In this document: in pieces, positions 26,948-35,743 of the stretch | Numbering within the stretch: the stretch's first letter is position 1 | Layout: each line of letters begins with the position of its first letter | Assembly (NCBI RefSeq): GCF_902859895.1 | Contig: NZ_CADIKM010000016.1 | Coordinates: 56,388 to 120,387 of the forward strand | Source of the DNA: Pararobbsia alpina | Lineage (GTDB): Bacteria > Pseudomonadota > Gammaproteobacteria > Burkholderiales > Burkholderiaceae | Reading direction: 5' to 3' | Length of the DNA stretch: 64,000 nt | The notes under the pieces: generated by a model | The model's database searches: none | Seen by the model: the letters and a program-made list of their open reading frames with translations, nothing else | Told to the model about the DNA's origin: nothing | Translations under genes and position numbers: made by a program

Positions 26948-27775
26948 TCAGCCCTTTATCGCTCCCGCAGTCAGCCCGGAGACGATGCGCTTCTGAAACA
27001 CCAGCACCAGCACGACGATCGGCACGGTCACGATGACCGAGGCGGCCATGATGTTGCCCCATGGCAATTCGTGGGCGCTGCCGCCGGTGATCAGCGCGAT
27101 CGCCACCGGCACGGTGCGCTGCTCGTTGGTCAAGGTGAACGTCAGAGCGAACAGAAATTCATTCCATGCCGCGATAAACGCCAATAAGCCGGTCGTCACG
27201 AGCACCGGCAGCATCAGCGGCATGAATACGCGCGTCAGGATGGTCCAGGTATCGGCCCCGTCCATGAGCGCGGCTTCTTCAAGTTCCTTGGGCAAGTCGC
27301 GCATGAACGTCGTCAACACCCACACCGTGAACGGCAGCGTGAAGATCATGTACGACAACGACAGGCCCGCCAGGTTGTTGTACAGACCGAGCAAGCGGAT
27401 CAGCTCGAACATCCCCGACAACACGGCGACCTGCGGGAACATGGAGACGGCAAGCACGGTAATGAGCAGGGTGCGGCGTCCCCGGAACCGGACACGCCCC
27501 AGCGAGTAGGCCGCCGTCACGCCGAGCAGCGTGGACAGCGCGACCACCGAAAACGACACCAGCAGTGAGTTCAGGATATTGTTGGCGAAAGGCTGCTCCC
27601 TGAACACGGAGACGTAGTTGTGCCAATCCCAGAACACCGGGAAGTAGTCGACATGGAACAGTTGCGAGGCCGGCTTGAGCGACGAGACGATGGCGTAGTA
27701 AAACGGAAACACCGCGTAGAGCACGATCACCGCGACCAGCAGATAGAACGCACAGACACTGAAGGCTTTTTTCAT
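26948..27775 (-). CDS. thuG: Sugar ABC transporter permease, ThuG/MalG type
   Basis: A 275-residue inner-membrane permease with about six membrane helices and the EAA-loop sequence EEAALMDGADTWTILTRVFMPLMLPVLVTT (core EEAALMDGA), which contacts the ATPase. The start MKKAFSV at 27775 lies 13 bases after thuF and has an AGGAG site; a longer in-frame reading overlaps thuF and is rejected. It pairs with the ThuF-like permease. Its size is near that of rhizobial ThuG (trehalose/maltose/sucrose uptake). It is the last gene of the unit; no ATPase gene follows. Confidence 0.88.
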   Translation of the reverse strand: MKKAFSVCAFYLLVAVIVLYAVFPFYYAIVSSLKPASQLFHVDYFPVFWDWHNYVSVFREQPFANNILNSLLVSFSVVALSTLLGVTAAYSLGRVRFRGRRTLLITVLAVSMFPQVAVLSGMFELIRLLGLYNNLAGLSLSYMIFTLPFTVWVLTTFMRDLPKELEEAALMDGADTWTILTRVFMPLMLPVLVTTGLLAFIAAWNEFLFALTFTLTNEQRTVPVAIALITGGSAHELPWGNIMAASVIVTVPIVVLVLVFQKRIVSGLTAGAIKG

Positions 27776-27788
27776 CGTGATCGGTCTC

Positions 27789-28778
27789 CTAGTCTTCGTT
27801 GTCGAAGCGCATGCGACTCGCCACGATAGCTGCGACGGTGCACAAGGCGATGACCATGAACAACGCGGTCGACGCGGCCGAGCCATAGCCAATTTCCTGG
27901 AAATCCACGAGCTGCTGGCGCGCGTAGACCGACATCGACATCGTGTCCGGGCTGTTCGAGGTCAGCACGTAGATCAGGTCGAACACGCGCAAGGCATCGA
28001 GTGCACGGAAGATCACGGCGACCATGACCGCCGGGCGCAGCAGCGGCAAGGTCACCCGGAAGAACACCTTGACGGGATGAACGCCGTCGAGCTTCGCCGC
28101 TTCATAACAGTCGGTCGGCAGCATCTGCAGTCCGGCGAGAATAAGCAGGGCCATGAACGGCGTGGTCTTCCAGACATCCACCGTCACCACGGCCAGCAGC
28201 GCGAGCTGAGGGTCCGCCGTCCACGCAATCGGATGGGACAGGATGCCGAGTCCCTGGAGCGCGTGATTCACGATCCCGAACTGGTCGTTGAGCATCCATC
28301 CCCACATCTTCGCCGATACGATGGTGGGAACGGCCCACGGGATGAGCACCGCGGTCCGCACGAGCCCGCGGCCCCGGAAAGGGGTGTTCAGCACCAGAGC
28401 GATGATTATGCCGAACACGGTTTCGAGCGTGACGGAAACGACAGCGAACAGTACCGTGTTCCAGACCGCGCGCCACCAGCCCGGATCCGCGAGCAAGCCG
28501 GTCCACTGGCCGTTGTCGTAGCTCAGGTAGTTGGCCACACCGATGAAGTCGGCATGGCGAAGGTCCGCAAGGTTGGCGTTGGTGAAGCCGAACCAGATCG
28601 TGCGCAACAAGGGCCAGCCCGCGACGAGCGCCAGCACGAGCAGCATCGGTGCGAGGAACAGCCACGCGGATCGTACCCGCTCGCGCGTGAGGGAGGCATG
28701 CCGCGCAGCCCGGCTGCCCCGCTTGCGCGAGAGATCGAACGCCGCGTCATGCCCCCTGGCGAACTTTGGCCCTACCAC
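27789..28778 (-). CDS. thuF: Sugar ABC transporter permease, ThuF/MalF type
   Basis: A 329-residue permease with an N-terminal helix (SAWLFLAPMLLVLALVAGWPLL) and the EAA loop YEAAKLDGVHPVKVFFRVTLPLL (core EAAKLDGV). The start is GTG at 28778, preceded by a strong GGGGAGG site inside thuE; the two genes overlap by 7 bases (GTGGTAG). The basic N-terminal 30 residues could indicate a slightly later start, but no better ribosome site was seen. It forms the channel with the ThuG-like protein. Confidence 0.88.
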   Translation of the reverse strand: MVGPKFARGHDAAFDLSRKRGSRAARHASLTRERVRSAWLFLAPMLLVLALVAGWPLLRTIWFGFTNANLADLRHADFIGVANYLSYDNGQWTGLLADPGWWRAVWNTVLFAVVSVTLETVFGIIIALVLNTPFRGRGLVRTAVLIPWAVPTIVSAKMWGWMLNDQFGIVNHALQGLGILSHPIAWTADPQLALLAVVTVDVWKTTPFMALLILAGLQMLPTDCYEAAKLDGVHPVKVFFRVTLPLLRPAVMVAVIFRALDALRVFDLIYVLTSNSPDTMSMSVYARQQLVDFQEIGYGSAASTALFMVIALCTVAAIVASRMRFDNED

Positions 28779-30046
28779 TTGCCTCCCCGGCTCAAGCCGC
28801 GCAACTTGGCGTCCAGATTCTTCACGCTGACCGCGGCATCGGTGCTGCCGGAGAGTACGGCATACACAGCCCCCGAGAACTCGGTGCTGACCTGGTTGTA
28901 GCGGGTTTTGGTTGCCGCGGAAGGACGGGCGACGGCATTGACCAGATTGTCGTACAGGGAATCGGCAAACGGACCGATCGCATCGCGCACATCCTGTTCC
29001 TTATACAGTGCCTCGATGGTCGATGCGTACCCGCCTTCGATGGCACGGCGTTTCTGCTCCGCAGGGCTCGTCAGGTACATGACGAGGCTCGCGGCCGCGT
29101 CGGCGTTCTTCGAGTACTTCGACACCGCGAGCTGCCATCCGCCCAATACGGCGGCATGACGTCCGCCCTCGCCGCCCTTGGGCAGCACCGCGATGGCGAC
29201 CTTGCCCTTGACGGGGCTGTCGTTGCTGTTGGCCAGCGACCATGCATAGGGCCAGTTGCGCATGAAGACGGCGTCACCCGACTGAAATACGCCTCGAGCC
29301 TCCTCCTCGGAATAGTTCAGGACGCCTTCGGGGCTGATGGTGCCGACCCATCCACGCGCCATCTTCAGGGCGGTGACCGTGCCGGGATTGTCGATCGTGA
29401 CCTTGCCCGAGGCATCGACGATCGAGCCGCCGTTGTGGCTCTGCACCCATTCGAGCGCATCGCATGTCAGGCCTTCATAGTTGCGGCCCTGCCAGACGAA
29501 GCCCCACATCTTGGCATGACCCGCGGCACGCTCGGCGTCCTGGATCTTCTTCGCGGCCGCGGTCAGTGCCTCCCAGGTATCGGGCACCTTGACGCCGTAT
29601 TTTTCGAGCAGGTCCTTGCGGTAGAACATCACGCCCGCATCGGCGAACCAGGGCATTGCGACCAGCCGGCCGCCGATGGTGGCATTCTTGACATACACGG
29701 GAAAATCCCCGGCCGTCTTGTTCCCCGCATACTTGCTCAGGTCGATCAGATCCTGCGCGAGGATGCCCGGCCACACCACGTCGATCTGCAAGACGTCGAT
29801 GTCCGACGAGCCGGCGCTCAACAGTTGCTGGTACAGCGCAAGCTGGCCCGTCGAGGGCATCGACACCACCTTGACCTGATTGCCGGTCTGCTTCGCCCAG
29901 GCCTCGGCGCCCTGCGTGCACATCGCGAGATCGTGGCCGGTCGCGCTGCAGGAAATGGTGACGGTCGCCGCGAAGCCGGCACCGGCGTGTAGCAGCGTGC
30001 CCAGAAGAACGCCCAACCCAAGGGTGGCGATTTTGCGCAAGGTCAT
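28772..30046 (-). CDS. thuE: Sugar ABC transporter binding protein, ThuE type
   Basis: A 424-residue periplasmic binding protein with a clean signal peptide (MTLRKIATLGLGVLLGTLL..., cleaved about GFA/ATV). The mature start and long internal stretches (IDVLQIDVVWPGILAQ, EEEARGVFQSGDAVFMRNWP, LGGWQLAVSKYS, AEQKRRAI) are those of ThuE, the binding protein of rhizobial trehalose/maltose/sucrose transporters, as I remember that sequence. It should capture alpha-glucosides for the two permeases downstream. The linked GH13 alpha-glucosidase fits this. It starts 71 bases after aglA. Confidence 0.9.
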   Translation of the reverse strand: MTLRKIATLGLGVLLGTLLHAGAGFAATVTISCSATGHDLAMCTQGAEAWAKQTGNQVKVVSMPSTGQLALYQQLLSAGSSDIDVLQIDVVWPGILAQDLIDLSKYAGNKTAGDFPVYVKNATIGGRLVAMPWFADAGVMFYRKDLLEKYGVKVPDTWEALTAAAKKIQDAERAAGHAKMWGFVWQGRNYEGLTCDALEWVQSHNGGSIVDASGKVTIDNPGTVTALKMARGWVGTISPEGVLNYSEEEARGVFQSGDAVFMRNWPYAWSLANSNDSPVKGKVAIAVLPKGGEGGRHAAVLGGWQLAVSKYSKNADAAASLVMYLTSPAEQKRRAIEGGYASTIEALYKEQDVRDAIGPFADSLYDNLVNAVARPSAATKTRYNQVSTEFSGAVYAVLSGSTDAAVSVKNLDAKLRGLSRGGKW

Positions 30047-30117
30047 TGTGCCTCCAGTCTCGTGGGCTCAGCGCTTGCGCCGCACCCTTTGTTTAATTTG
30101 AAGTCAAACTCCGCTTG

Positions 30118-31797
30118 TCATCCAACACTTTCCCGGTTCGCCAACACTCGCGCAAAGAACGCGCCATACGCAGGCAGATCGATCCGGCCCGGCCGCCTCT
30201 CCGAAGTGAAGCCATGACCCTTCAGCGGTTCAAGTTCGAACGGCTCGTCGAGTGGAATCGACAAGGCTTGCGACGCCAGATTGAATACGCACAGCAGACG
30301 TTGCTGCTCATGCTCGCGGATGAATGCGAGGCTGTGCTCCGGCGCATCGATGAAACGAATCGTGCCCTTGCTCAACGCGCGATGCTCACGGCGCCAGGCC
30401 AGGAACTTCCGGTAGGCGTTCAGCACCGAGCCGGGATCAGCATCCTGCACATCGACCGCGTTGGGAAGATGTTCGGCCGGAATGGGTAGCCACGGCCGAA
30501 CGCTCGAGAATCCTGCGTGTTCGGCGCGCGCTTTCCACGGCATGGGCGTGCGGCAGCCGTCGCGCCCCTTGAGCTCGGGCCAGAAGTTGATGCCATAGGG
30601 ATCCTGCAGGAGCTCGAAGGGAATATCCGCTTCCGTGAGTGCAAGCTCCTCCCCCTGGTAGATGCAGACGCTGCCCCGCAAGCTCAGCAGCAGCGCCATC
30701 AAGACCTTCGCCAGGGCGGCCGGGCTATCGGTACCGCCCCATCGGGTCATCACGCGCGTGACGTCGTGATTGCCGATCGACCAGCAGGGCCAGCCGCCGC
30801 CGATACGTGCCTCGAGCGCTTCCACGATCTCGCGGATATAGGCGGCGCTGAAATCGTTGCTCAACAGGCTGAAAGTGTAGGCCTTGTGCAACCGGTCGGT
30901 CCCCTGCGTGTACTCGGCCATGGTGCCGAACGGATCGTCGTCTGCGATTTCCCCCACCGTGGTGGTCGCGGGATAGCGGTCGAGCAGCTTTCTCAACTCG
31001 TTCAGAAACGCAATGTTCTCGGGCTGGCTCTTGTCGTGGATATGCTGCTGGAAGGCATAGGGGTTCGACAGCGGTACCGCGTCGAGGCCCTGCTTCTGAA
31101 TCGGCTTGGGCGGGTTGTCCCGCAGCAGCAGATCATGGAAATAGAAATTCACGGTGTCCAGTCGCAAACCGTCGACACCGCGATCGAGCCAGAACTGCAC
31201 TTCCTCGAGGATCTGCCGCCGGACATCCGGGTTGTGGAAGTTCAGGTCGGGCTGGCTTCTCAGGAAGTTGTGCAGGTAGTACTGCCGCCGCCGGCTGTCC
31301 CATTGCCAGGCCGAACCGCCGAAGATCGACAGCCAGTTGTTCGGCGGCGAGCCGTCGGCCTTCGCGTCGGCCCATACATACCAGTGCGCCTTCGCATTGT
31401 CGCGGTCCGCGCGGCTCGCGCGGAACCACGGATGCTCATCGGAGGTATGACTGAGCACCTTGTCGATCAGAACCTTCAGTCCGAGTTCATGGGCACGGCT
31501 GACGAGATCATCGAAGTCCGCCAGCGTGCCGAAGATCGGATCGACGTCGCGGTAGTCGGAGACGTCATAGCCGAAGTCCTTCATCGGCGAACGGAAAAAC
31601 GGCGAAAGCCATACCGCGTCGACACCCAGACTTGCGACGTATTCGAGTTTGCTCGTGATGCCCGCAAGGTCGCCCGTGCCGTCGGCATTACTGTCCAGAA
31701 AACTGCGCGGATAGATCTGATAGATCACGCCGCCGCGCCACCATTCGGCGGGTTTCAGGCTCGCATGCTCGAGGGTCGCTGCGGCACGGTCATTCAT
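30118..31797 (-). CDS. aglA: Alpha-glucosidase, GH13 family (AglA-like)
   Basis: A 559-residue cytoplasmic enzyme without a signal peptide. GH13 motifs are complete: DAVWLSPFF and GYDVSDY, KVLIDKVLSHTSDEHPWF, nucleophile Asp214 in DGLRLDTVNF, acid/base Glu283 in VGEIADDD, and Asp345 in IGNHDVTRV. It should split alpha-glucosides brought in by the ThuEFG-like transporter. The start MNDRAAA at 31797 is chosen; a 21-residue longer form would cover operator-like DNA. It is the first gene of the aglA-thuEFG unit, which runs on the minus strand from a promoter carrying LacI-type operators. Confidence 0.9.
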   Translation of the reverse strand: MNDRAAATLEHASLKPAEWWRGGVIYQIYPRSFLDSNADGTGDLAGITSKLEYVASLGVDAVWLSPFFRSPMKDFGYDVSDYRDVDPIFGTLADFDDLVSRAHELGLKVLIDKVLSHTSDEHPWFRASRADRDNAKAHWYVWADAKADGSPPNNWLSIFGGSAWQWDSRRRQYYLHNFLRSQPDLNFHNPDVRRQILEEVQFWLDRGVDGLRLDTVNFYFHDLLLRDNPPKPIQKQGLDAVPLSNPYAFQQHIHDKSQPENIAFLNELRKLLDRYPATTTVGEIADDDPFGTMAEYTQGTDRLHKAYTFSLLSNDFSAAYIREIVEALEARIGGGWPCWSIGNHDVTRVMTRWGGTDSPAALAKVLMALLLSLRGSVCIYQGEELALTEADIPFELLQDPYGINFWPELKGRDGCRTPMPWKARAEHAGFSSVRPWLPIPAEHLPNAVDVQDADPGSVLNAYRKFLAWRREHRALSKGTIRFIDAPEHSLAFIREHEQQRLLCVFNLASQALSIPLDEPFELEPLKGHGFTSERRPGRIDLPAYGAFFARVLANRESVG

Positions 31798-31836
31798 TCC
31801 CGATCCTCTTGGTCGTTTGGCATTCTTGGTTAGATC

Positions 31837-31848
31837 CAAAGCGATTGC
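31837..31848. promoter_or_regulatory. Imperfect LacI-type operator half copy
   Basis: CAAAGCGATTGC matches the first nine positions of the two perfect sites nearby apart from one base. It lies 40 bases before the aglA start. Confidence 0.5.
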
Positions 31849-31857
31849 AATTTCTCT

Positions 31858-31869
31858 CAAAGCGCTTTG
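31858..31869. promoter_or_regulatory. LacI-family operator, aglA-proximal
   Basis: CAAAGCGCTTTG is a perfect 12-bp palindrome with the central CG step typical of LacI/GalR-family operators. It is 61 bases upstream of aglA. The gene for a LacI-family protein starts 305 bases away in the other direction. Confidence 0.8.
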
Positions 31870-32046
31870 GAATTCAATCTAGCACCGGCCGCGAACAACA
31901 CAAGGGATTTGTCGCTGCCTCAGGGTAAATGGGTAAGCAACCGGCCGAGGATGCGATCGGAGGTCCCGAAGCCTGCGGATCATGCAGTTTCAGCGGTCGT
32001 CGAAGCACGAGTGAGGAATCAAATCAACAACAGGACGGCTCTCGTC

Positions 32047-32058
32047 CAAAGCGCTTTG
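32047..32058. promoter_or_regulatory. LacI-family operator, regulator-proximal
   Basis: A second identical CAAAGCGCTTTG, 116 bases before the LacI-family gene and 178 bases (about 17 helical turns) from the first site. It suggests autoregulation, looping between sites, or both. Confidence 0.8.
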
Positions 32059-32173
32059 ACCACATCGAGGTTGCGGGTAGTATTCGAGTGCAATTAACGC
32101 GGCAGACAACCGAGGCCGTCAATCCGTGGCATCCGCATGACGTTTACTTTTCCTCGTTCGTCACGGGGGGTCG

Positions 32174-33187
32174 ATGAACCTAAAAGATCTTGCCCAAAAC
32201 CTGGGGATGTCCCAGACCACGGTCAGCCGCGCGCTCAACGGTTATCCGGAAGTCAGCGCGCAGACCCGCGAGCGTGTCATTGCCGCCGCGGCCGCGGCCG
32301 GCTATCGCCCCAATCCCGTGGCTCGGCGCCTGGCGACTGGGCGTGCCGACGCGATCGGCATCATCTATCCCCTGATGGCGGCCGATCTCGGCGATCCGTA
32401 TTTCCTTGAAGTGGTCGGCGGCATGACCGAAGCGCTCGGCAAGGCCGATATGGATCTGATGATCGCTTCGGCTTCACAGGGCGATGAGGTTCGCACTTAT
32501 GAGCGCATGATCGAGGGACGCCGCATCGACGGGATGGTCGTCGCACGCACGAAGCTCGAAGATCCCCGCCTGCAGTATCTGATGAAGAAGCGCATTCCAT
32601 TCGTTGCGTATGGCCGTAGCAACCTGCCCGGCCCCTATGCGTGGTTCGATCTCGATACCGAGGCTGGCGTGCGGATCGCGGTAGACCGGTTGGTCAGCCT
32701 TGGGCATCGACGTATCGCATTGCTCAGCGGGCCACCTGAGCTCTTTTTCGTGCAACAGGGACGCAAGGGATATCTCGGTGCCATGGCAGATGCCGGCTTG
32801 GCGGCCGACCCGCAATACAGGGTCGACGGCGAGCTCAACAGCGTGGGAGGCCATACGAGAATGATGCGTCTGCTCGCGTGCAGTCCGCGGCCGACAGCCG
32901 TCGTGGTCGACAATCAGATCTGCGGCGTGGGGGCGATACGCGCCCTTCTCGATATGGGCATCGCGATCGGCAGCGAGATGTCGATCATCATCAACGACGG
33001 CAGGCCGCCCGATCCGCTGATGGGCTACAACGTGACGGCCACGGAGTCGGCCAAGCCGCACGCAATCGGCATCAAGATCAGCGAACTGATGCTCGCCTTG
33101 CTTAACGGCGAGTCTCTGGAAAACCTGCAGGTTCTTTGGAAGCCCGTGCTTAAAGTCGGCAATTCCGATGGGCCTTGCATCGGGTGA
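32174..33187 (+). CDS. LacI-family regulator of the alpha-glucoside operon
   Basis: A 337-residue repressor. The N-terminal helix-turn-helix and hinge are textbook: MNLKDLAQNLGMSQTTVSRAL, then YRPNPVARRLATGRADAIGI. A periplasmic-binding-protein-like sugar domain follows. It probably binds the three CAAAGCG sites upstream and is released by an alpha-glucoside or its product. It is analogous in position and family to ThuR. The ATG at 32174 directly begins the DNA-binding domain. Confidence 0.92.
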   Translation: MNLKDLAQNLGMSQTTVSRALNGYPEVSAQTRERVIAAAAAAGYRPNPVARRLATGRADAIGIIYPLMAADLGDPYFLEVVGGMTEALGKADMDLMIASASQGDEVRTYERMIEGRRIDGMVVARTKLEDPRLQYLMKKRIPFVAYGRSNLPGPYAWFDLDTEAGVRIAVDRLVSLGHRRIALLSGPPELFFVQQGRKGYLGAMADAGLAADPQYRVDGELNSVGGHTRMMRLLACSPRPTAVVVDNQICGVGAIRALLDMGIAIGSEMSIIINDGRPPDPLMGYNVTATESAKPHAIGIKISELMLALLNGESLENLQVLWKPVLKVGNSDGPCIG

Positions 33188-33241
33188 AGTGTCCCGGCGT
33201 GTGCGCCGCCACGACCCACGCCGAGCGGCCCGTGGAACCGC

Positions 33242-33733
33242 TCAGGCAGGTTCGGCGACCAGCATGGCCGCCTTGGCGCGGCTCAATGCCTGGTTTTCCG
33301 TGCGGATGGACTGAAGCATCCGCTCATTGGCCTTGAACACCGCATAGGCTGGCGCCTGCCGCAGTTGTTCATCGTGCAGCGTCAGAAGTTTGCAGAAGGC
33401 GGCGTAGGCCGTGCCGTCGAACGCCCAGACGCCCGTATTCGAGCCGTGCTGGTGCGCACGCACCAGATGGTCCTGGGCGGTGACGATGAGCGCTTCATTG
33501 CCGTCGCCGTAGCCGTCTTCGGCCATGAAGCAGGACACGAAGAGGATTTCGGCCATCGTGCCCATGAACACAGCCTCGCCGCGTCCGCGGTACAAGGCCT
33601 CGAGCTTCAGGTGGTGTTCCATCGAAAGATGATTGAACAGGCCCAGCGGCAACGGCAGCAGCATGGCCTTGTTGCGAACCGGCGACACGAGGGCGCCGCG
33701 TTTCGATTTCGATTGACTGGATGTTGATCGCAC
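33242..33733 (-). CDS. Hypothetical protein, possibly conserved in Burkholderia
   Basis: I do not recognise this family. From a GTG at 33733 it gives 163 residues; an upstream ATG at 33862 would add 43 residues with no clear coding character, and an internal ATG (MLLPLPLGLF) is also possible. The core (LFNHLSMEHHLKLEALYRGRGEAVFMGTM, here split: LFNHLSMEHHLKLEALYR) is mostly helical, has no signal peptide or membrane segment, and has acidic, non-repetitive composition. It is divergent from a LysR regulator. The codon use matches its neighbours, which supports a real gene. Confidence 0.65.
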   Translation of the reverse strand: MRSTSSQSKSKRGALVSPVRNKAMLLPLPLGLFNHLSMEHHLKLEALYRGRGEAVFMGTMAEILFVSCFMAEDGYGDGNEALIVTAQDHLVRAHQHGSNTGVWAFDGTAYAAFCKLLTLHDEQLRQAPAYAVFKANERMLQSIRTENQALSRAKAAMLVAEPA

Positions 33734-33979
33734 GGTGGCAGTGTCATTTCCTGAGAGCTCTAACCGGTTATCGGCAGTCCTGCGGCGTGCTTTAGGCCGA
33801 ATTTCGGATTCGGACGCGAGCGTGCCGAATCCGCATGATCTGACCTGTATGGCGCACGGCACCGGGGTTTGCCCGATTTCGCGACCCTTATTAACAAAAT
33901 TTTCATTCTTATGTGCTTAGTAGCGTAAAGACAAACAAACCACAATGTGGTGTCTTGAATCAAATCGGCAGGAAATGCA

Positions 33980-34972
33980 ATGAATCAACTTCAGGCAATG
34001 CGGGTCTTCCTGAAGGTCGTCGAACTCAAAAACTTCGGGCTTGCTGGCGAGCAGATGGGTATTTCGCGGCCTGCGGTAACGCGCAGCATTGCGATGCTCG
34101 AAGAACACTTCAACGTCCGGCTGCTGCATCGAAGCACGCACAACGTCTCCGTCACGGGAGCAGGCGAGGCCTATGTCGAAGGCGTGCGCGCCGTGCTCGA
34201 CAAACTCGACGAGGTCGAGGCCGAGGTCAACCGCTCGGTGCGCGAGCCCAAGGGCACCCTGCGCATCGCGGCGCCGACCTCGTTCTCCATGACCGAACTG
34301 GCCCCCTTGCTCGCGCACTACCGGCGCCGCTATCCGGAGGTGCGGCTTGAAGTGGACCTCGTGGACACGCAGGTCGATATCGTCGAAGGCCGCTACGACG
34401 CGTGCTTCGTCGCCGATCACAAGACGGCCTCGGCGACGATGGTGAGCCGCACACTGGCGCCGATCAAGCCGGTGCTGGTCGCCTCGCCCGGCTACCTCCA
34501 ACACGCGGGGGCACCGGCCGATCCCGCCAGCCTCCGGGGCCACAGTCTGCTCGCCCATGTCGACACGGGCCGTCAGCCACTCGAGTTGCGTACCCCGTCG
34601 GGTATCGAACGCATCGAGGTCGAGCCCGCGCTCGCCGCGTCAAGTAGTGTGCTCGTGCGCGAAGCGGCACTCGCCCATATGGGCATCGCGGTGATCCCCG
34701 AAAGCCTTGTAAGCGACGATATCGCGCAGGGCCGCCTGACTGTCGTGTTGCCGGAGTGCGAAGTCGAAGGGCCTCAGCGGCAAATGGCGATTCTCTATTC
34801 TGGACGCCGTCATCTGTCGGCCAAGGTCCGCAGCTTCATCGAATTCGCCGTGGAGTATTTCCGTGAGCGCCGCGAGGGCGCGGATCGCGGAGATCGTGCG
34901 GATCGGACGGATCAAGCGGATCGGGCTGACGTCTGCTATGGCAAGGAAACTGCCGACACGGAAACGGCGTAG
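33980..34972 (+). CDS. LysR-family transcriptional regulator with DR-rich C-terminal tail
   Basis: A 330-residue regulator. The winged helix-turn-helix is at residues 1-60 (MRVFLKVVELKNFGLAGEQM, ISRPAVTRSIAMLEEHF), and a substrate-binding domain follows. It belongs to the CrgA/AaeR-like subgroup (LLHRSTHNVSVTGAG). The last 30 residues are unusual: DRGDRADRTDQADRAD, coded by a short GCGGATCG-like repeat. The promoter region (33880-33970) is strongly A+T-rich. The target is unknown; the divergent hypothetical gene is the first candidate. Confidence 0.88.
   Translation: MNQLQAMRVFLKVVELKNFGLAGEQMGISRPAVTRSIAMLEEHFNVRLLHRSTHNVSVTGAGEAYVEGVRAVLDKLDEVEAEVNRSVREPKGTLRIAAPTSFSMTELAPLLAHYRRRYPEVRLEVDLVDTQVDIVEGRYDACFVADHKTASATMVSRTLAPIKPVLVASPGYLQHAGAPADPASLRGHSLLAHVDTGRQPLELRTPSGIERIEVEPALAASSSVLVREAALAHMGIAVIPESLVSDDIAQGRLTVVLPECEVEGPQRQMAILYSGRRHLSAKVRSFIEFAVEYFRERREGADRGDRADRTDQADRADVCYGKETADTETA
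34878..34930 (+). repeat. Short GCGGATCG-type tandem repeat in a LysR gene
   Basis: About six imperfect 9-base units based on GCGGATCGG/GACGGATCA code for the Asp-Arg-rich end of the LysR protein. The composition differs from the rest of the gene. Confidence 0.6.
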
Positions 34973-35064
34973 CCTAAAACACGAGCGTGGGCTTGACGCG
35001 GCAACCGAGTAAAATTGGACTTTATCGCGGCCAGGCTCGCCAACCAGGAGGCAAACAGGCGATC

Positions 35065-35742
35065 ATGGGAAAAGTCCTGACGATCGAAGACGATGAAGTC
35101 ACTGCACAGGAAATCGTCTCGACACTGAGGCAGCACAATTTTGACGTCGAGTGGGTCGACAATGGCCACGACGGGATGACACGCGCCGTCAGCGGCGAGT
35201 ACGACGCCATCACGCTCGACCGGATGTTGCCGGGTCTCGACGGCCTGAGCATCGTGAAAACCATGCGCAGCGCCGGCATCGAAACCCCTGTCCTGATGTT
35301 GAGTGCGTTGTCGGATGTCGACGAACGCGTGCGGGGCTTGCGCGCGGGCGGCGACGACTATCTGACCAAGCCCTTCTCGCCTGACGAAATGATTGCGCGG
35401 CTCGAAGTGCTGCTGCGCCGCGGCGCGCGCGCTGCCGAACCGCGCCAGACGCTGCTCAGGGTCGGCCCGCTCGAACTCGATCTCGTGACCCGCACGGCGA
35501 CGCGCGACGGCCAGACGCTTTCGCTGCTGCCCACCGAGTTCAAGGTCCTCGAATTCATGATGAAGAATCCCGGCCAGACGCTCACACGGACGATGATTTT
35601 CGAAGCGGTCTGGGGTTATCACTTCGATCCGGGCACCAATCTGATCGATGTCCACGTCGGCCGGCTGCGGCGCAAGATCGACCCCGTCGGTGCGGAACCC
35701 CAACTCCAGACTGTGCGCGGCTCAGGCTATATCCTTGGCTGA
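35065..35742 (+). CDS. OmpR/PhoB-family response regulator
   Basis: A 225-residue two-domain regulator. The receiver has acidic residues E8, D9, D10, the phosphate-accepting Asp52 in ITLDRMLPG, Ser80 and Lys102 in LTKPFS. The C-terminal winged helix has LLPTEFKVLEFMM, the AVWGYHFDPGTNLIDVHVGRLRRKI segment (core DVHVGRLRRKI) and VRGSGYIL. The start at 35065 has a CAGGAGG ribosome site; an upstream in-frame start is not homologous. The kinase gene begins one base after its stop, so the two form a pair. The stimulus is unknown. Confidence 0.94.
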   Translation: MGKVLTIEDDEVTAQEIVSTLRQHNFDVEWVDNGHDGMTRAVSGEYDAITLDRMLPGLDGLSIVKTMRSAGIETPVLMLSALSDVDERVRGLRAGGDDYLTKPFSPDEMIARLEVLLRRGARAAEPRQTLLRVGPLELDLVTRTATRDGQTLSLLPTEFKVLEFMMKNPGQTLTRTMIFEAVWGYHFDPGTNLIDVHVGRLRRKIDPVGAEPQLQTVRGSGYILG

Positions 35743-35743
35743 C

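Larger units (their letters stand above)
31798..32173. other. 376-bp divergent control region, aglA operon / LacI regulator
   Basis: No gene. It carries three copies of a CAAAGCG-type element (31837, 31858, 32047), two of them perfect palindromes, and promoters for both directions. The middle (31900-32040) shows no further structure. Confidence 0.75.

Noticed and set aside
30517..31833. 438-codon plus-strand open frame opposite aglA
   Set aside because: Shadow of a gene with complete GH13 active-site motifs.
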